DNA of 64,000 nt. Source: Alligator mississippiensis. Its lineage: Eukaryota; Chordata; Crocodylia; Alligatoridae. Each line of letters opens with the position of its first letter. The stretch's first letter is position 1. The position numbers were made by a program, and so were the translations under genes. The stretch lies in assembly GCF_030867095.1 (NCBI RefSeq), contig NC_081824.1:251721956-251785955 (forward strand), read 5' to 3'. Of this stretch, positions 23,916-36,535 are shown piece by piece. Below the pieces are notes generated by a model that was not told where the DNA came from, searched no databases, and worked only from the letters and a program-made list of their open reading frames with translations.

Positions 23916-25199
23916 CCCCTAGCATTTACCTTCTAACCTTATGTATTTCACTTTGCGCATTATGTCAGCTGAAAGCAGTTTGGCTTCGTGTACTGGCTTT
24001 TTTCAGCTCATCTGTCACTTGCACCAGAAGGAAGCATATTGCTGACAGATTCCTAGTGAGGAATTCTATTTAGAGGTATCCACTTCCTCCTTCATGTGAA
24101 GAGGCTGGATTTGGATGTAACAGGTCAGATTCCTCTCTGATATAAATGCTGAATTAAATGGGTTTATGCCAAGGATGCACTTTGTCCAATGCCCTTTTTA
24201 TAGTAGTCTTTCCTTTTACTCCCATATGTCATGGATTTCTCTGAGTAGGACCATCTGTTGTGGTGATGTGTGGTCCCCTGTTTTGTTGTCTAATTGATGC
24301 TTTTGTATTGAGGGAGGGACTTGCCTAAGGCCTTTTTTGAGAAAACGTTTTCCCCTTTAGTTGTACTTGAAGGGCCCCATTCTCTTCAGGACTTGATGCT
24401 TAAACTAAGGCTGCTTTACTACGTTTTTTTTTTTTCATCTAAACAATGATAGTCTGTGTACATGGGGAACACAGAACTAGACCAATATAACTTCGCTCTG
24501 AAAATAAGGTCTGCCAAACTCAATGCAGGTTAGCACTTTCTCCTAATAGATGCATTATATCCTCTGTGTTGCTGTACTAAAGATCTTGCTTATTCAAAAG
24601 TCCTGTTGAAGTCAGTGGAGTTGCATTTATTTATACAGCATTGGTAGTGTAAATCCTTTCCCCTCGCATTGATACAGCATAGCTTCCTGAAGAATAGCCA
24701 TTCTCTGTTTTAGCTAAACAAATGAGGAAGAGGGCAGTTGTAAGTCAACTTGAGCCTTCAAGAAGTACAAGAGGTCTCCAGGTTCACTCAAAATGGTATA
24801 AATTCTGCCAAATGCAGTAAAATCCCTTGGACAGTCTTAAGTGAATTGTTCTATTCACAGAACAAGTTGAGACTATATTCTCATTGCCACTATTGGAAAT
24901 GAAGAGCCAGGACTTAGAAACGTGGGAAGAAATGTTATGCTTTTTCATAAATATTGATTCAGTAGTTCTGAAACTTCTTTATTCTGGAATTCATTTTGTA
25001 AGCTTTATGGTTCAAGTGAGCAGTTCAGAGAGAAGAGCCCCTCTATACTTGCTTCCCTATCATTCTGCTAACCAGTGGTGGTAAACAGCAGAGATTGGAA
25101 AGCACTCTGCACATAAATGGTAACCTCCATTAAAAAGCAAGTGATAGTGTAGCCATGGCAAAGCTGTGCTTAATACTTAAAGAGAGTCAAGAATTTCTT

Positions 25200-25290
25200 A
25201 GGGTGCCAGACATTCGAAAGCTTGACTAACTTTATTCCATCTAGGTAGTTAGTCCAATAAAAAGATAACACCTAAGCAATCCTGGTCTCT
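25200..25290 (+). repeat. Penelope-like element tail fragment
   Basis: 'cgaaagcttgactaact', 'tagttagtccaataaaaaga' and 'caatcctggtctcta' match the terminal sequence seen at 20993-21080 (gctttcgggttc … ttggtctaataaaagatatc). About 90 bp, an old fragment. Confidence 0.5.
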
Positions 25291-25510
25291 AGCATGATTC
25301 CTCAACCTTCGTAACTATAACATCCCTCTAGCACCTAATACTTCAGTACATGGGGATCTTGTCTGTTTTTTCACAGCAGTTGCCCTTTACTGGGGAGCTA
25401 TGCCCTATAACCTGAGCCTTCTTTGAAAATAAAATTGCCCCGCACTTGCAGCAAAGACCTGAAATATAGACCATATTCATCCTAACTGAAGTCCTACAGA
25501 ATCTGGAACA

Positions 25511-26625
25511 CAGGTGGGTAAAATACAGGCAGCGGGCTGAATCCGGGCTGCCAGTAGATTGCATGCAGCCCGATGGCTGCCCCCCACATGGGGCTGAATC
25601 TTGCTTGCTCCCCATTCGAGGCAGTCTGTGCTTTGCTCTTGCTCTCACCCATCCTTACGCTTACCAATGGCACTACCCTAGCCAACATACACAGCTTCCC
25701 AGTGGGGCTGCTGCTGCTGCTGCCCGGGTACTGCTTGGCTCCCATCACCTCCAGTGGCTATTCTTCCTGTCCTGGCTGTGCTGCTTCAGGCAGGGGGGAA
25801 GCTGTAGCTAGGAAGCTCCTGCCCCAGTGCATGGGGCTGTAGCTCTAGTTCCCAGCTGCTTGCACCTGCCCAGTGCAATGAGCAGCCACTTGCGGATAGC
25901 CAAATGGGTGGAAGGGGGCTGACAGCTGGAGCCCTGCGCGCTGGAACAGGAGCTGCCAGACTGCTTCCCTCCTGCCTGGAGCAGCCCTGCAGGGGAAGGA
26001 GGAGGAGGAGCCACGGGAGATGCAGTGAGCCAAGTAGTTCCCCACTACAGTAGCCCCACTGTGAAGCTGTGTGCACTGTCTAGCAGTGCCATCTGCGGGT
26101 GTGGGGTGGGAGCACAATGCAGGTTGCCCTGGTTGGAGTAAGTGGGGCTCAGCCCCATGCAGAGTGCTGCAGGGGCAATCGCAAGCCAAATTGGGGAGGG
26201 ACTGAACCACACCTATAATGCACTGCCTGGGCAAGCTCTGCTGCACATGCCCTCTGGCTCCACATCTCTGCCCCCCCACCCCTGGTTGTCTCCTGGGACC
26301 TAGTGCACAGGCAGCCCCCCATGCACCCACACACTTGCACACACCCCCTACTCCCCCCGCCCCCAACCACACGATATTCAAGAGTAAGACTTTATTTTGA
26401 ACTATTATGCAATCACATATGCTACTCAAAAAAAAAAACAACAAATCGGGATACACATTTTTTTTTAATAAAATATTTTACAGTAGATGTTTGATCTTAA
26501 TATGTGATTTGTTTTTTATCTATAACTTAAAATGATATCTTCTGAAAATGTTCATGTGTGCGGCACTCAACAACTCACCAACACTTGCTAAGTGGTTCGC
26601 CAACTGAAATAATTGCCCAGTCCTG
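25511..26625. mobile_element. hAT-like non-autonomous element, family 2 copy a
   Basis: It begins CAGGTGGGTAAAATAC and ends, inverted, CAGGACTGGGCAATTA. The 8-bp flanks (TCTGGAAC and TCTAGAAT, shifted by one base) agree at 6 of 8 positions. The GC-rich core explains several unrelated open frames. The ends resemble 30098-30963. Confidence 0.55.
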
Positions 26626-26748
26626 CTCTAGAATATGGTGTTTTTTCAGTGTTCTTCCCATGGCATTGCTTTTTAGTTTCTAGCTACTCCCCCAATGTTG
26701 TTTTTGTTTCCCCATCCTACCAACAGCTGCCTTCCCTTCCCTCACAAC

Positions 26749-27421
26749 TAGAGGTGCACTGATGCAGCCAATTTTCTTTATATCAGTTCCGATCTGATAT
26801 CAGACTGACGTATCAGAAATCGGCCTAATGTGGCCGATAATTTGGCCAATAAATGCTTGTGCGTGTATGCAGAGCATGGGGAGTAGCAGCGGGGGGGCAT
26901 TGGCCCCTGAATCTGCACATGGCAGGCTGCAGCTGGGGTCAGGGGCCACACTGTGCTGCGCTCGGGGCAGGTGGCAGCGGCACAGAGCGGAGACTATGTG
27001 GGGGCCTAGGGCAAAATTTGGGGTGGGTGCAGCCCCTCCTAGCCCCCCTACCAATGCTGCCACTGTCGCCCACCCCGAGCACAGTGCAGTGTGGCCCTTG
27101 GCCTCAGCTCACCCCGTGCAGATCTGGGGGCACCCACCCCCTGTGCCCTCCTGGACAAGTGGCGGGAGCAGCAGCAAGAGCTGTCCACTTTGCCCTGGCT
27201 GGGCAGCATCTACCCCAGGCTCACTCCCTCCCTTACTGCGGAGGGTGTTGATCTGCCCCACCCCACCCCACCCCACCCCTTCCCTTGCCCTCCACTTTCA
27301 CCACAACAGACTTACCAGCTGGACTCAGCTGTATCAGAAATCAGATCTTTATGTGCTGATATGCCTTCTTAAAAACCGGCTATCGGTATCAGCTGCAAAA
27401 ATCTCTATCAGTGCACCCCTA
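26749..27421. mobile_element. hAT-like non-autonomous element, family 3
   Basis: Inverted ends TAGAGGTGCACTGAT and TAGGGGTGCACTGAT, flanked on both sides by CTCACAAC (26741-26748, 27422-27429), a perfect 8-bp duplication. A GATATCAG-rich subterminal region and a GC-rich core with a CCCCA repeat near 27256-27280. No transposase is coded. Confidence 0.8.
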
Positions 27422-30097
27422 CTCACAACTGGGGGTTAATTGGATTAACTTCCTGCACTGTTTCATGGAGCTAAACAGCATAGGATCAAGGAACCAGATC
27501 TGGAGTTCAGCTTGCAGCCAAGGACTGTGAGGGGGCCAGATATCTTGGCTCTTGTGGGTCATGTCCCCAAATTAAAAGCTTCCTCTCTCTTCTCAACCTC
27601 CCTGTTTCCTTGGAACATATTGAAAGAGAGCTTCTGAATTGGGATTACTTGAGGTCTGGAGCCAGGCAGCCATGGAGAACATAACAAATTAACTTGGAAA
27701 CAACTGGACAAATTTTAGTGTGTTTCCTTCACCAGCTGCAAGGCTGTAGGGGGAATGGAGAGCACAGAAATAAAGGCTATTATATGGCAATGGGGGGGGG
27801 AAATGACACTTCTTGGAAGTTAGGGTTTGACTATTATTGGATTCTTGCTGCAGAATCTAGTCTTGCATAGTACAGGTCCCTGATTGCACTGAAAGATGAT
27901 GATGTTTCCGAGGAGTGGTAGTAGCTATTCTTCCTATGTTTTCTGGAAGTGCCGCAGCATCGATGCAATCCAGTCTGAACATGGGGTTTCATTATCTTCT
28001 GTTCAGCCACCTCTGACTGCCACTGGAGTGCTGGTTGGAAGCATGTAGTTAAAATAACTGAGTTCTTTGAATGTTAGATATAACATTACAGATTATAGTG
28101 CAGTGTTTTTTTTTTAAGGCAGAACAGGAAACCAAAGGTTTTGTAAAGTACCCGATACAATCATAATGATCACAAAACCATAGCAAGAATAATTTGGAGC
28201 TGTGCCTCCACAGCAGAGTTTTCTGAAGAACAGCCATTGTCTATTTCAACAAAACATATGTGGCAGAAGCTTAGTAGAGCAGATCTTGGTATTGGCATCA
28301 AAATTTACTTGATAATCCAATAGTCAGAACATTTACCTGAGACATGGAAAAATCCAAATCAAACCCCTTCTTGGATTTGGGGTATTTGGACCCAGATATC
28401 TCACTTCTCAAGAGTGCCCTAACTTTTGTATTAAAAGGTCATTTGGGATAAGTGTCTTAGTCTTTCCTGTTACATCTGCATTCTGTGTAAAATGCTTAAC
28501 TGTTCATTGGAGCCGTTCAGTCATTCCCCCTCATCCAATTGACGTGCCCTAAGCACTAGGCTAGTGCCAATGCAGTCACTCCCCTCTTTGGCCACCATTA
28601 ATGCTGAGAAATGTGGTATGGGAGCAGAAAAACCCTGGAAATAAGCTCATGTTAAAAGGGATTTGATTTCCAGAGCACCTGCTTGTGTAACAGTAGACAG
28701 AGGCCATGGCGTTGGGAAACACCCCAGGTACTGCTAAAGACCAATAGGTCTTCAGACTGCTGTTGGAAAAAGAAGGACGTTTGTCTTTGGGTAATGCAGA
28801 AAGACAACGCCCTTTCAATAAGCGGAATGGATTGACTTGATGATTATGAATTGCTGATTTTTAATGGTTTAGCTTAAGATTTCTTGCTTGCTGCTTTAAA
28901 TAATTTTAGCATTGTTTAGCATTTATACATTTTAGTTATTTTCCTTATGGAAAGTGGATTCTTACTGGCTGGTAACTATTTAGACATGTTGATTGGCAGC
29001 TAAATATAACTTGTAGCTTTTCATGGCTTGTGTATTTAAGCAGTTACATAATTTAACATATGCTCATTAAGTTTTACATTTATTATGTTAAAAAAGGATG
29101 AATGACATTTCTTATTTGGCAGATGACTAATTTGTTACTTGTGATGCATGTTGACCTGGAAATTAAAATTTAATTCAGATGCAGCAAATTTGTATTTTAA
29201 AATTTCACTTTTTTTTTTTTTTTTAGCAAATGTACTAGATACAGGTTTTTGATTTTAAAACTGATTTATTAAATGAGGGTAAAGAATGACCCCCCCCCTT
29301 CCATTCCTGGTTGTCATCCTTCACTGTTTAGAACTTGTAGATCTCAGCAAGTTGCATCTAGTTGGTGTTCAGAGACTTGTAGCAGCAAAACAGTCATTCC
29401 TGCTTCTTCAGACCCCCAGTCAGTTTCTCAAATGTGAATAGGCCTGCTATTGAACTGAATTAAACTAAGATATGGAAATTACTCTCTCTTCCCTTGCAAA
29501 AGTCTGTAGCTGTCAAGCTCTTTTTCATTTCAAACCCTGGTCACAGATTTTTAGCCTGTTGCTTCCTTCCATTCCTTAATATAAGTTGTCATACTTCAAA
29601 TGTAAGTTTCAGTAGGTTTCTTTTAAAAAAAAGAAATATTTCAATTAATGTTTTTAAAAGCCAGTTAATCAACTTGCCTTCTAGCTTCCATCTACTAAAC
29701 TAATCTGGGTGTAGCCATCAAATTTCAGATATTTTTGTCCTTGAGGCTTGAAAAGAAGCAGGAGAGATGCTATCCTTTTATTTGGGGCGGGGTATAAAAC
29801 TCAGATATGCTTATTGCTTTAACTCTCCCTTCAACCATCCTGTAATGGTGAATAACTTTTTATTAAAGATATTGTTATAGTTAACATGGTACATTTTTCA
29901 TAAGTCAGGTCTTTGGTGGTAGCCTGAAAAATGGGAAGCCAGCACACGCAGAAATGAAACTGTGGAAGAACTATTGAATGAACTTACTGGCAGGTTTCAA
30001 ACTGTAGTAGGACAGAAGCTGCTCTATACCAGCCTCCACAGCTTCATGTTGCTTACAAGTTAAGTCTCTTCAGCAGCTGACATGGGAGGGTATATCC

Positions 30098-30963
30098 CAG
30101 GAGTGGACAAAACATGGTCTGCAGGCCAGATTTGGTTTGCCAAGGGATTCTATCCAGCCTGCGTGGGTCCCCCCCGCCAGGCACAGGGCACACGCAGCCA
30201 GTCCTGCTGCCCCCGGGCAGGCAGTGGGGCCGGGGCAACACAGCAGACAGATTTGGTTTCTTGACAGCCTCTGGGGTGGTGGCTCACTCAGCTCAGCTGC
30301 TGTTGCCAATATCTCCACTGCCATTGGTCCTGGCCCCACTGCCCAGGCACCCTGGCATGTCCACCCCACATCCACTGCCAGGGGCAGCAGACAGAGCCGG
30401 CAGGTGGGCAGGGTCTCCCTGGAGATTGGCCCAGGACCTCCTCTGGCAGGGTGCACTTGACTGGGCGGATGGGATGGGGCCACGGGCAGGCATGGAGGGG
30501 CGTCCAGGAGCAGGACGGGCAGTTGCGTACTGGGGCCAGGATAGTGGGGTGGTGACAGCAATGGGCTGGGGCCTGGGACAGCTGTGATCCACTCCCTGCA
30601 TGTCCCTGCCCATGGAACCAGTGCCTGTCACAGGGACGTGCGGGGAAGGGATTGCAGCTCTGCCCTGGGCCCTAGCCCTGTGCTGTCACCATCCCACGAT
30701 CGTGGGCCTACCCGCCCGGCTTACTCCTGGACATTGCCTCCCGCTCAGCCACGGCCCTGTCACATCCACCTGGCCAAGCATGCCCTGGAGACCCTGCCCT
30801 CCCACCTCGTCCAGCACCCCCAGCAGTGGGTGCAGGGCTGATGGACCTAGGGCCAGATAAGATTGATTGCTGCTGCCGCTTCTTCCCGCCCCCCCTCCCT
30901 CCCCCCTCCAGCTCACCAAAACCCCATTAAGTTGCCCCTCACCCCTGGCTTTGTTCACCCCTG
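30098..30963. mobile_element. hAT-like non-autonomous element, family 2 copy b
   Basis: Left end CAGGAGTGGACAAAAC and inverted right end CAGGGGTGAACAAAGC match at 13 of 16 positions and resemble family 2 at 25511. No target duplication could be recognised. It lies just before exon 2 (31048). Confidence 0.5.
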
Positions 30964-31047
30964 ATGGATTTGAATTGTATTTTAGAATCAAATTCTTTTA
31001 TTCACCACATTTTCACTATTTTCTTTTTCTTCCCATATTTCTTGCAG

Positions 31048-31283
31048 TTGGTCCATTAACGATCAGCTTCAATATGCTCCCCAGTGAAAGAACAATTATT
31101 AACAAAAATCCCTTTGTTCAGCCTGGTGGCCGCTACAGCCCTCCTCATTGCCTGGCTCGCTATAAATCAGCCATCATTATACCACACAAGAACCAGGAAA
31201 AGTACCTTCGACACCTTCTCTATTACCTTCATCCCTTCCTGCAGCGCCAGCAGCTCCATTATGGCATCTACTTGATTCAGCAG
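31048..31283 (+). CDS. B4GALT3-like coding exon 2: start of GT7 N-terminal domain
   Basis: 236 bp, the canonical length of B4GALT exon 2. Residues 80-158 with the family signature YLHPFLQRQQLHYGIYLI and Cys114 (the second disulphide Cys). The acceptor is 'tatttcttgcag' and the donor CAG|GTAAAC. The UDP-contact block that reads PHRxRE in B4GALT3 (P-F-R-N-R in B4GALT1) is here PHKNQE: Arg to Lys at 127 and Arg to Gln at 129. I place these by gap-free alignment with the remembered human B4GALT3 sequence. Confidence 0.9.
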
Positions 31284-31775
31284 GTAAACTGAACCCACCT
31301 ATATATTGTGCTTCAGCTAAGGATTAGCAGGGAGAGAGAGAGAGCATTGAATTAAACAGTGAAAACTGATGACTGATTGGGAAGAAGGGTACTGTATTTT
31401 GTTTGTTGCTGGTAGCTGTGCTACATTTCTGCTTTCCAGCTTCTTTTTGCAAAAAAAAGGGAGATGGGGCATAATTTGGATGCGAAGGGCTTTGTAGCTA
31501 AAAACATACCTTTGTTTCTCAAAGATGAGACTCCTTTGTATAGTTCATTGAGCAAAAGGCTCCAGTTTTCTAAAGTTTGTACAGGTGCTGGCACTACTGT
31601 GGAGACGGTGACTAAAACTTTCAAAAGTGCCTAACAACTTGAATGCTTGTTTCACTCCCCTTCAAACTGATGTCCAGGGGAGTCTTTGCCACAAGTTCAG
31701 TTTGAACCAGTTTGGGTCTTACATTGCTGTACTCCAGGACTTGGCGAGTGAATAACTGCACATATTCTCTTCCAG

Positions 31776-31966
31776 GCTGGAAATACCACATTTAACCGAG
31801 CAAAGCTCCTTAACGTTGGCGTCCGAGAAGTCCTGAAGGACGAGGACTGGGACTGCCTCCTCCTCCATGATGTGGACCTTGTTCCTGAGAATGATTATAA
31901 TCTCTACATCTGTGATGAATACTTCCCCAAACACATGGCTAGTGCTGTGGACAAGTTCCAGTACAG
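31776..31966 (+). CDS. B4GALT3-like coding exon 3: DVD motif exon
   Basis: 191 bp, residues 159-222. It contains FNRAKLLNVGVRE (UDP-contact FNR kept), Cys185 and Cys204 (second disulphide kept) and HDVDLVPEND with D190-V191-D192, the metal/UDP motif. An added glycosylation sequon is N161-T-T. The acceptor is 'attctcttccag'. The exon ends TAC AG followed by GCAAGA, that is a GC donor with otherwise perfect consensus. A weak GT donor 6 bp upstream (CCA|GTACAG) would also keep frame but would delete two residues and alter the conserved YSLPY. Confidence 0.9.
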
Positions 31967-32066
31967 GCAAGAGCCTCCATTCACATTAGGATTGGATGTT
32001 TTTGATAGAATAAATAGTCTGCTCCTTCTCTAAGGGCACAAATAGCCCAAACTTGAATGATTAGCA

Positions 32067-32278
32067 CAGGGGTTCCCAACCCCCGGTTCACAAAGGGTTG
32101 GCTGCCAGTCCGCAGGAGAGTTGGCTGCCGCAGACTGGAAGTGACCATAGACCAGCAAAAAAAGGGTTGACTGCCTGCCTGCAGCATGCTGGCACTGCTG
32201 GTCCGCAGTTTTCCAGTCCGTGGTCACTTCCGGTCTGCGATTTGTCGGTCCTCAGCATAAAAAGGTTGGGAACCCCTG
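32067..32278. mobile_element. hAT-type MITE, family 4
   Basis: Perfect 15-bp inverted ends CAGGGGTTCCCAACC / GGTTGGGAACCCCTG around 212 bp. These ends are typical of Charlie-like hAT MITEs. The flanks (…TAGCA) match only partly. Intron 3. Confidence 0.75.
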
Positions 32279-33040
32279 ATATAGCAGGACATGACCTCGC
32301 TGCATTTTCCACCTTATTGGCTGCTGCAGGGAGAACATGCTTGACCTAAATATAGCATCTTCAGTTGTTGCCTGCAGTTTGTTTTATTTGTTAGAGTACC
32401 AGTCCAATGCATTTTCCTTTGCTACTTGACACTGAGGTGTCTGTGTTAACCTTTCCTTCCAGCAGGTGCAGGATTGGGGGCATTCAGCAATATGGAGCAT
32501 CAGTGTGACCCGGTGCTCCTGCTAAGTAGAAATCTCAGTGTCAAATTGTCTTTGAGAGGTGGTAAGACTACAACCTACAGTCACTTTTGGTATCTTGGGC
32601 TGTCCTTCCCCACAGCTAGGTAGTTATTATGGATCACACCACAGCAGACCTAATCCTGGCATTAAATGAAGCTCTTTGCTGCTCTCAGTAGTTGTACAAA
32701 ACGAACTGGCACTTGCTATTCTGCAACTGATGGGTAATTAACTTTTCCTTCTTCTTTGAGCAGAGATACAGTATTTGCCTCCCAGTGGGGAAGAGAAATG
32801 CCTTTCAACTGCAGAACAGTTGATCTTTGAATTTTTCTGGGCTAGGAGAAGTAGTCTATGCTGAATTTGTTGTGCTGAACTTCATTGAAATCTTGAGGTC
32901 CTGTTATAAAAGGACTAAAGATTTCTAACAGGTACCTTCATTTGACAACTCGCACACTGTGCATACACATGTAAATACCATCCAGCTTCTTGTTTGATAC
33001 AGGTCAATAAGATGAGAGGAAGATGCACATGTCTTATTAC

Positions 33041-34715
33041 CAGGGATCTGGGTTAACCGTTTCCCACAGAAAAACACAGATTTTCCCCTGTAAAGAAGAA
33101 AAATGTGGATTTCCACCCCCCCACCTTGAAGCATGAAAACATGGGTTTCCCTTTTTGCAAACTGCTCTCTGCAGGCTGGCAGAGTTCCAGCCTGCAGCAG
33201 CTATTTGCAAAAAGGCGGGAAACCCTAAACCTTGTCCGGAGGGGGTGGGAGGTGGAGGTCTGAAAATCTCAGTTGCCAGTGCTGGCTCAGATTCATTTTC
33301 CCTCCTTTGGCCTTTGGGGTAAGTAGGGCTTTTCAGGGATGGGCTGCAGGAATGGGGGGTAGCTGAGGGCCTACTCTGGAAGGGCTGGGGGGACCCTGTA
33401 GGTTGGGTGAGGGTCATGCTGCCAGTGGGGCCAGGGCCTGCGGGGAGAGCTGGCAGGGCAGGCAGGAGGCAGGGCAGGGTTGTGTGGGTAGCAATCGCCC
33501 TGTCCTGCACCGTGGGCCAAAGCCGGGTGGGTGCAGGCTACCTCGCCCTGCTGTGGTTCATCCCAAGTGGGCTCAGGCTGGGGCTGGAGGTGCTGCCCAG
33601 CTGGGGTGGCATGGGCAGCAGCTCTGTGGGAGGGAGGGCAGGAGCATGTGCCACGCCCATTGTTACCAAGTGAGGTGCCCTCAGAGCAGGGCTAGAGGCT
33701 GGGGCTGGGGGCACTGCCCAGCCAGAGCTGTGCCCAGGCCCAGGGCTCTAGGGGGCGAGCAGTGCCCATCTGATGTGCTGGTGGCTGCTGTCCCATTTCT
33801 CACTGCACCACTGCTCCACAACCTGCCAGCCTGTGGCTGCAGCAGCTGCTGGCAGCTCTGCTGGGGCTAGGATTGGAGGCAGTGGCTGGGGGTGCACTGC
33901 ATGATGGGGTGGGGAGGGAAGGAGAGGAGTGGCATACCTAGCCCACATATTGCTCTGCCTGGCCTGAGGCCTTGCCAGCCTTCCTGGCCTTGTGGGGGAC
34001 TCCTGGTCATGGGAACTTCTAAGCGGGGGTTGTGAAGTGCCGGGGGGGAAGAATGGAGGTGGCAGCAGGGTCTGTATGTGCGTGTGATGGGCTGGGGATG
34101 GCAGCAGTGGGAGGGGTATAAGAGAGAGAGAGAAAAGGGGGGGTGGGGGGGCACTTCAAGTAAAAGCAGCCTCCAGACATGGGCCTGGAGCGCCGCTGGC
34201 CCACTAAAACAGCCTGTGCAGTGGGAGGCTGGTCTGGAAGAGAAGGGGCTTGCCTAGCCAATGATAGCCCAGCCCAGTCCCTGAGCCCCAGTCAAGGGTT
34301 TCCCAGGAAGGGCATGGGAACCACTGGGGCCTGGGTACAAGTGCGGGGAGCAGAACAGCCAGGGCTGGCACTGCTCAGAGCCACAGGGCAGCAGGCAGGA
34401 CAGCTGGAGCTGGATCCGTGACCCTGTGCAGGGGGGTTAGGAGGAGGAGCACGGGCAGGGACAGGGGCAGGGCACTGGCATATCCGTGCTGCTTAGTGCC
34501 ACAAAGCAGCTGTGGGAACAGCCGCAGCTGCACTCACATCCTGGTGAGCAAAGGGGGCAGGGCAAGCTCTGGTTTTCTATGATAAACAAAACAAAATCAA
34601 ACGCTAAAATATTTAAAATTTAGAATTTATTTTATATAATGATTGAGGCACTGGTAGACTTCCAAATTGCTTTAAAATTGTAAATATATCAATAAAACAT
34701 TGTGTTCATCTGATA

Positions 34716-34758
<43 letters not shown>

Positions 34759-34867
34759 GCCTTTCATTTTAATTGTGTAAAACTGCAGATTTGGGGGGTT
34801 TTAATCTGAGAATTTTGGGTTTTTATCAGATCATTTTGGATTTTTAAACAGAAAACTAGGATCCCTT
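33041..34867. mobile_element. hAT-like non-autonomous element, family 5 copy a (1.8 kb)
   Basis: It starts CAGGGATC and ends GATCCCTT, and is flanked by perfect 8-bp copies of CTTATTAC (33033-33040, 34868-34875). The GC-rich core accounts for many spurious open frames. It includes a (TA)n repeat at 34719-34753. It ends 76 bp before exon 4 of the B4GALT3-like gene. Confidence 0.75.
34719..34753. repeat. (TA)n microsatellite
   Basis: About 17 uninterrupted TA units inside the family 5 element. Confidence 0.9.
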
Positions 34868-34943
34868 CTTATTACAGCGTAAGGTGCTTTGAATGGTGAC
34901 TGATGTAAGCTTGTGATTTTTGACATTTTGTTCTCCTCTCCAG

Positions 34944-35063
34944 CTTGCCATATTTGTCCTTTTTTGGGGGTGTATCTGCATTGACACCAGATCATTACAT
35001 GAAGATGAATGGATTTCCTAACACCTACTGGGGTGCTGGTAGTGAAGACGACATTGCTGCAAG
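34944..35063 (+). CDS. B4GALT3-like coding exon 4: altered catalytic-loop exon
   Basis: 120 bp where the family has 123. Residues 222-262. The frame reads YSLPYLSFFGGVSALTPDHY, then MNGFPNTYWGAGSEDDIAAR. In active B4GALTs the loop is [10 protein letters not shown]. Here Trp is replaced by Ala253, Gly by Ser255, and one Asp is missing. The donor-specificity Tyr of the QYFGG motif is Phe228. Acceptor 'ttctcctctccag', donor AAG|GTACTC. The sequence is otherwise well conserved, so this is not simple decay of the whole exon. Confidence 0.9.
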
Positions 35064-36535
35064 GTACTCATGGGAAGGATGGAGCAATTTAAAAAAGGAA
35101 TCTAAAATTCTAACATAAACTTGCATTTTCTTGCACTCATCTGTAATTTCCAGAGTGCTAAAATTCAATGCCAGAAATGTTGGTGCAGGACTGCTGGTGT
35201 TGGGAGATGTTTAGATCTGTAATTTTATTAGAGGCATTTTTCTGTGAGCTTTGCACTTTGAATGGTAGAGAGCATTGCATGGTGTAATAATCCTGCATCT
35301 CCAGTGGGTTCAGGGTTCTCCTAAGAGCTCTGTAACCAACTGTCATTGACAGCTGACTGCCTCTTAACGTGACAGCTCTGTAGGAGGGAACGCACTGGCT
35401 GATGAGAGAGAAAACCCAGGAGGTAACCAAGGCATTTAGTGGATTTTGATTTAAAAGTACGGGATTTGGGACATGGTACATACTGCCCAAGAGACTTGTT
35501 TAGTAACTGTGCAGTACTTAGGAACTGAGTAACTTATGGAAGCCTGATTCCTATCTTTATGCTTGCAGACTGTGACCTATCATAAAGGCATATGTACTGT
35601 GTACTATGTGAGTCACTTTGCAAAATGTTATCATTTTTCTTGTAGCTGCTGTTGCTTAGGGAGGTGACATGATATGAGAGTTAAATTGCAGAATCTGCCT
35701 AGTGATTCTCTGCAGAGTACATGGTAAAGACCTCTTTGGCCATGTCTCCCTGGTGAGCTTTGTAGCTGTAATTCACCCTTGATACTGCTCTCTGTCTGTG
35801 GACATTAAGGCAAACTAATGGGGTGGTTATATTACTTGTTTTCTTCCTCTTACACAATGTGACAAGTTATGCAACTTCAGTGGAACATTTTGTTCAAGGA
35901 CTGTGCGAGTTTCATTAAGTATTGTGCTCCTGGGAATGGAAAGCTAGGTGTTTAACAGGAGCTTAATTGCTTTCATCAGAGAAAGGAACATACAACTTTT
36001 TTTTAGAGATTCAGCATTCACTCTAAGGAATGGGATATCAGGATAAATGGTACCTAAGCAAAAAAGAAACAGAAGATTCACACTCCACCTACCACACAAG
36101 ATCTGTTCAAAAGCCCTCATGGCTCAACATACGCTTGTAACATGGAGGGGTCAGTGGTAAAGTGCCATACAAGAGTCCTGTGAATTTCACTTTACTAACA
36201 TTAAGGAAGAAATCCATTGCGGGGGAGGAGGATTATGTTCATTTGTGTATGCTATCAAGCCTGTTGCCTTGAAAGAAAGTAAATCTCATGAAACATCCTG
36301 TGAGAATGAAGTACTTGTTATCAGCAGCCCACCCTTTAGGTGGAGATTAATCAAAGATTATTCAGACATAGAGACTAACACTTACAAAAGTCAGTAGTGA
36401 TTTTTTTAAGTGACTAGGTTGAGACCCTTAAAATGGATCCGCTCTACAAAACACTGAGGTCCTACCTTAAGGAACAACAAAAATGGACTTGAGTTTGAAA
36501 GTTAGCATGAATAAAGTTAATGTATTTCCAGTACC

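Noticed and set aside
25845-26456. Long open frames in GC-rich blocks (also 26828-27439, 30070-30561, 33403-33870, 36655-37194, 43840-44463)
   Set aside because: They fall inside GC-rich cores of non-autonomous DNA elements and have low-complexity compositions without domain motifs.
31954-31966. GT donor at 31961 as the main exon 3 splice site
   Set aside because: It is weak (CCA|GTACAG) and would break the conserved YSLPY junction. The GC donor at 31967 fits the family exactly.
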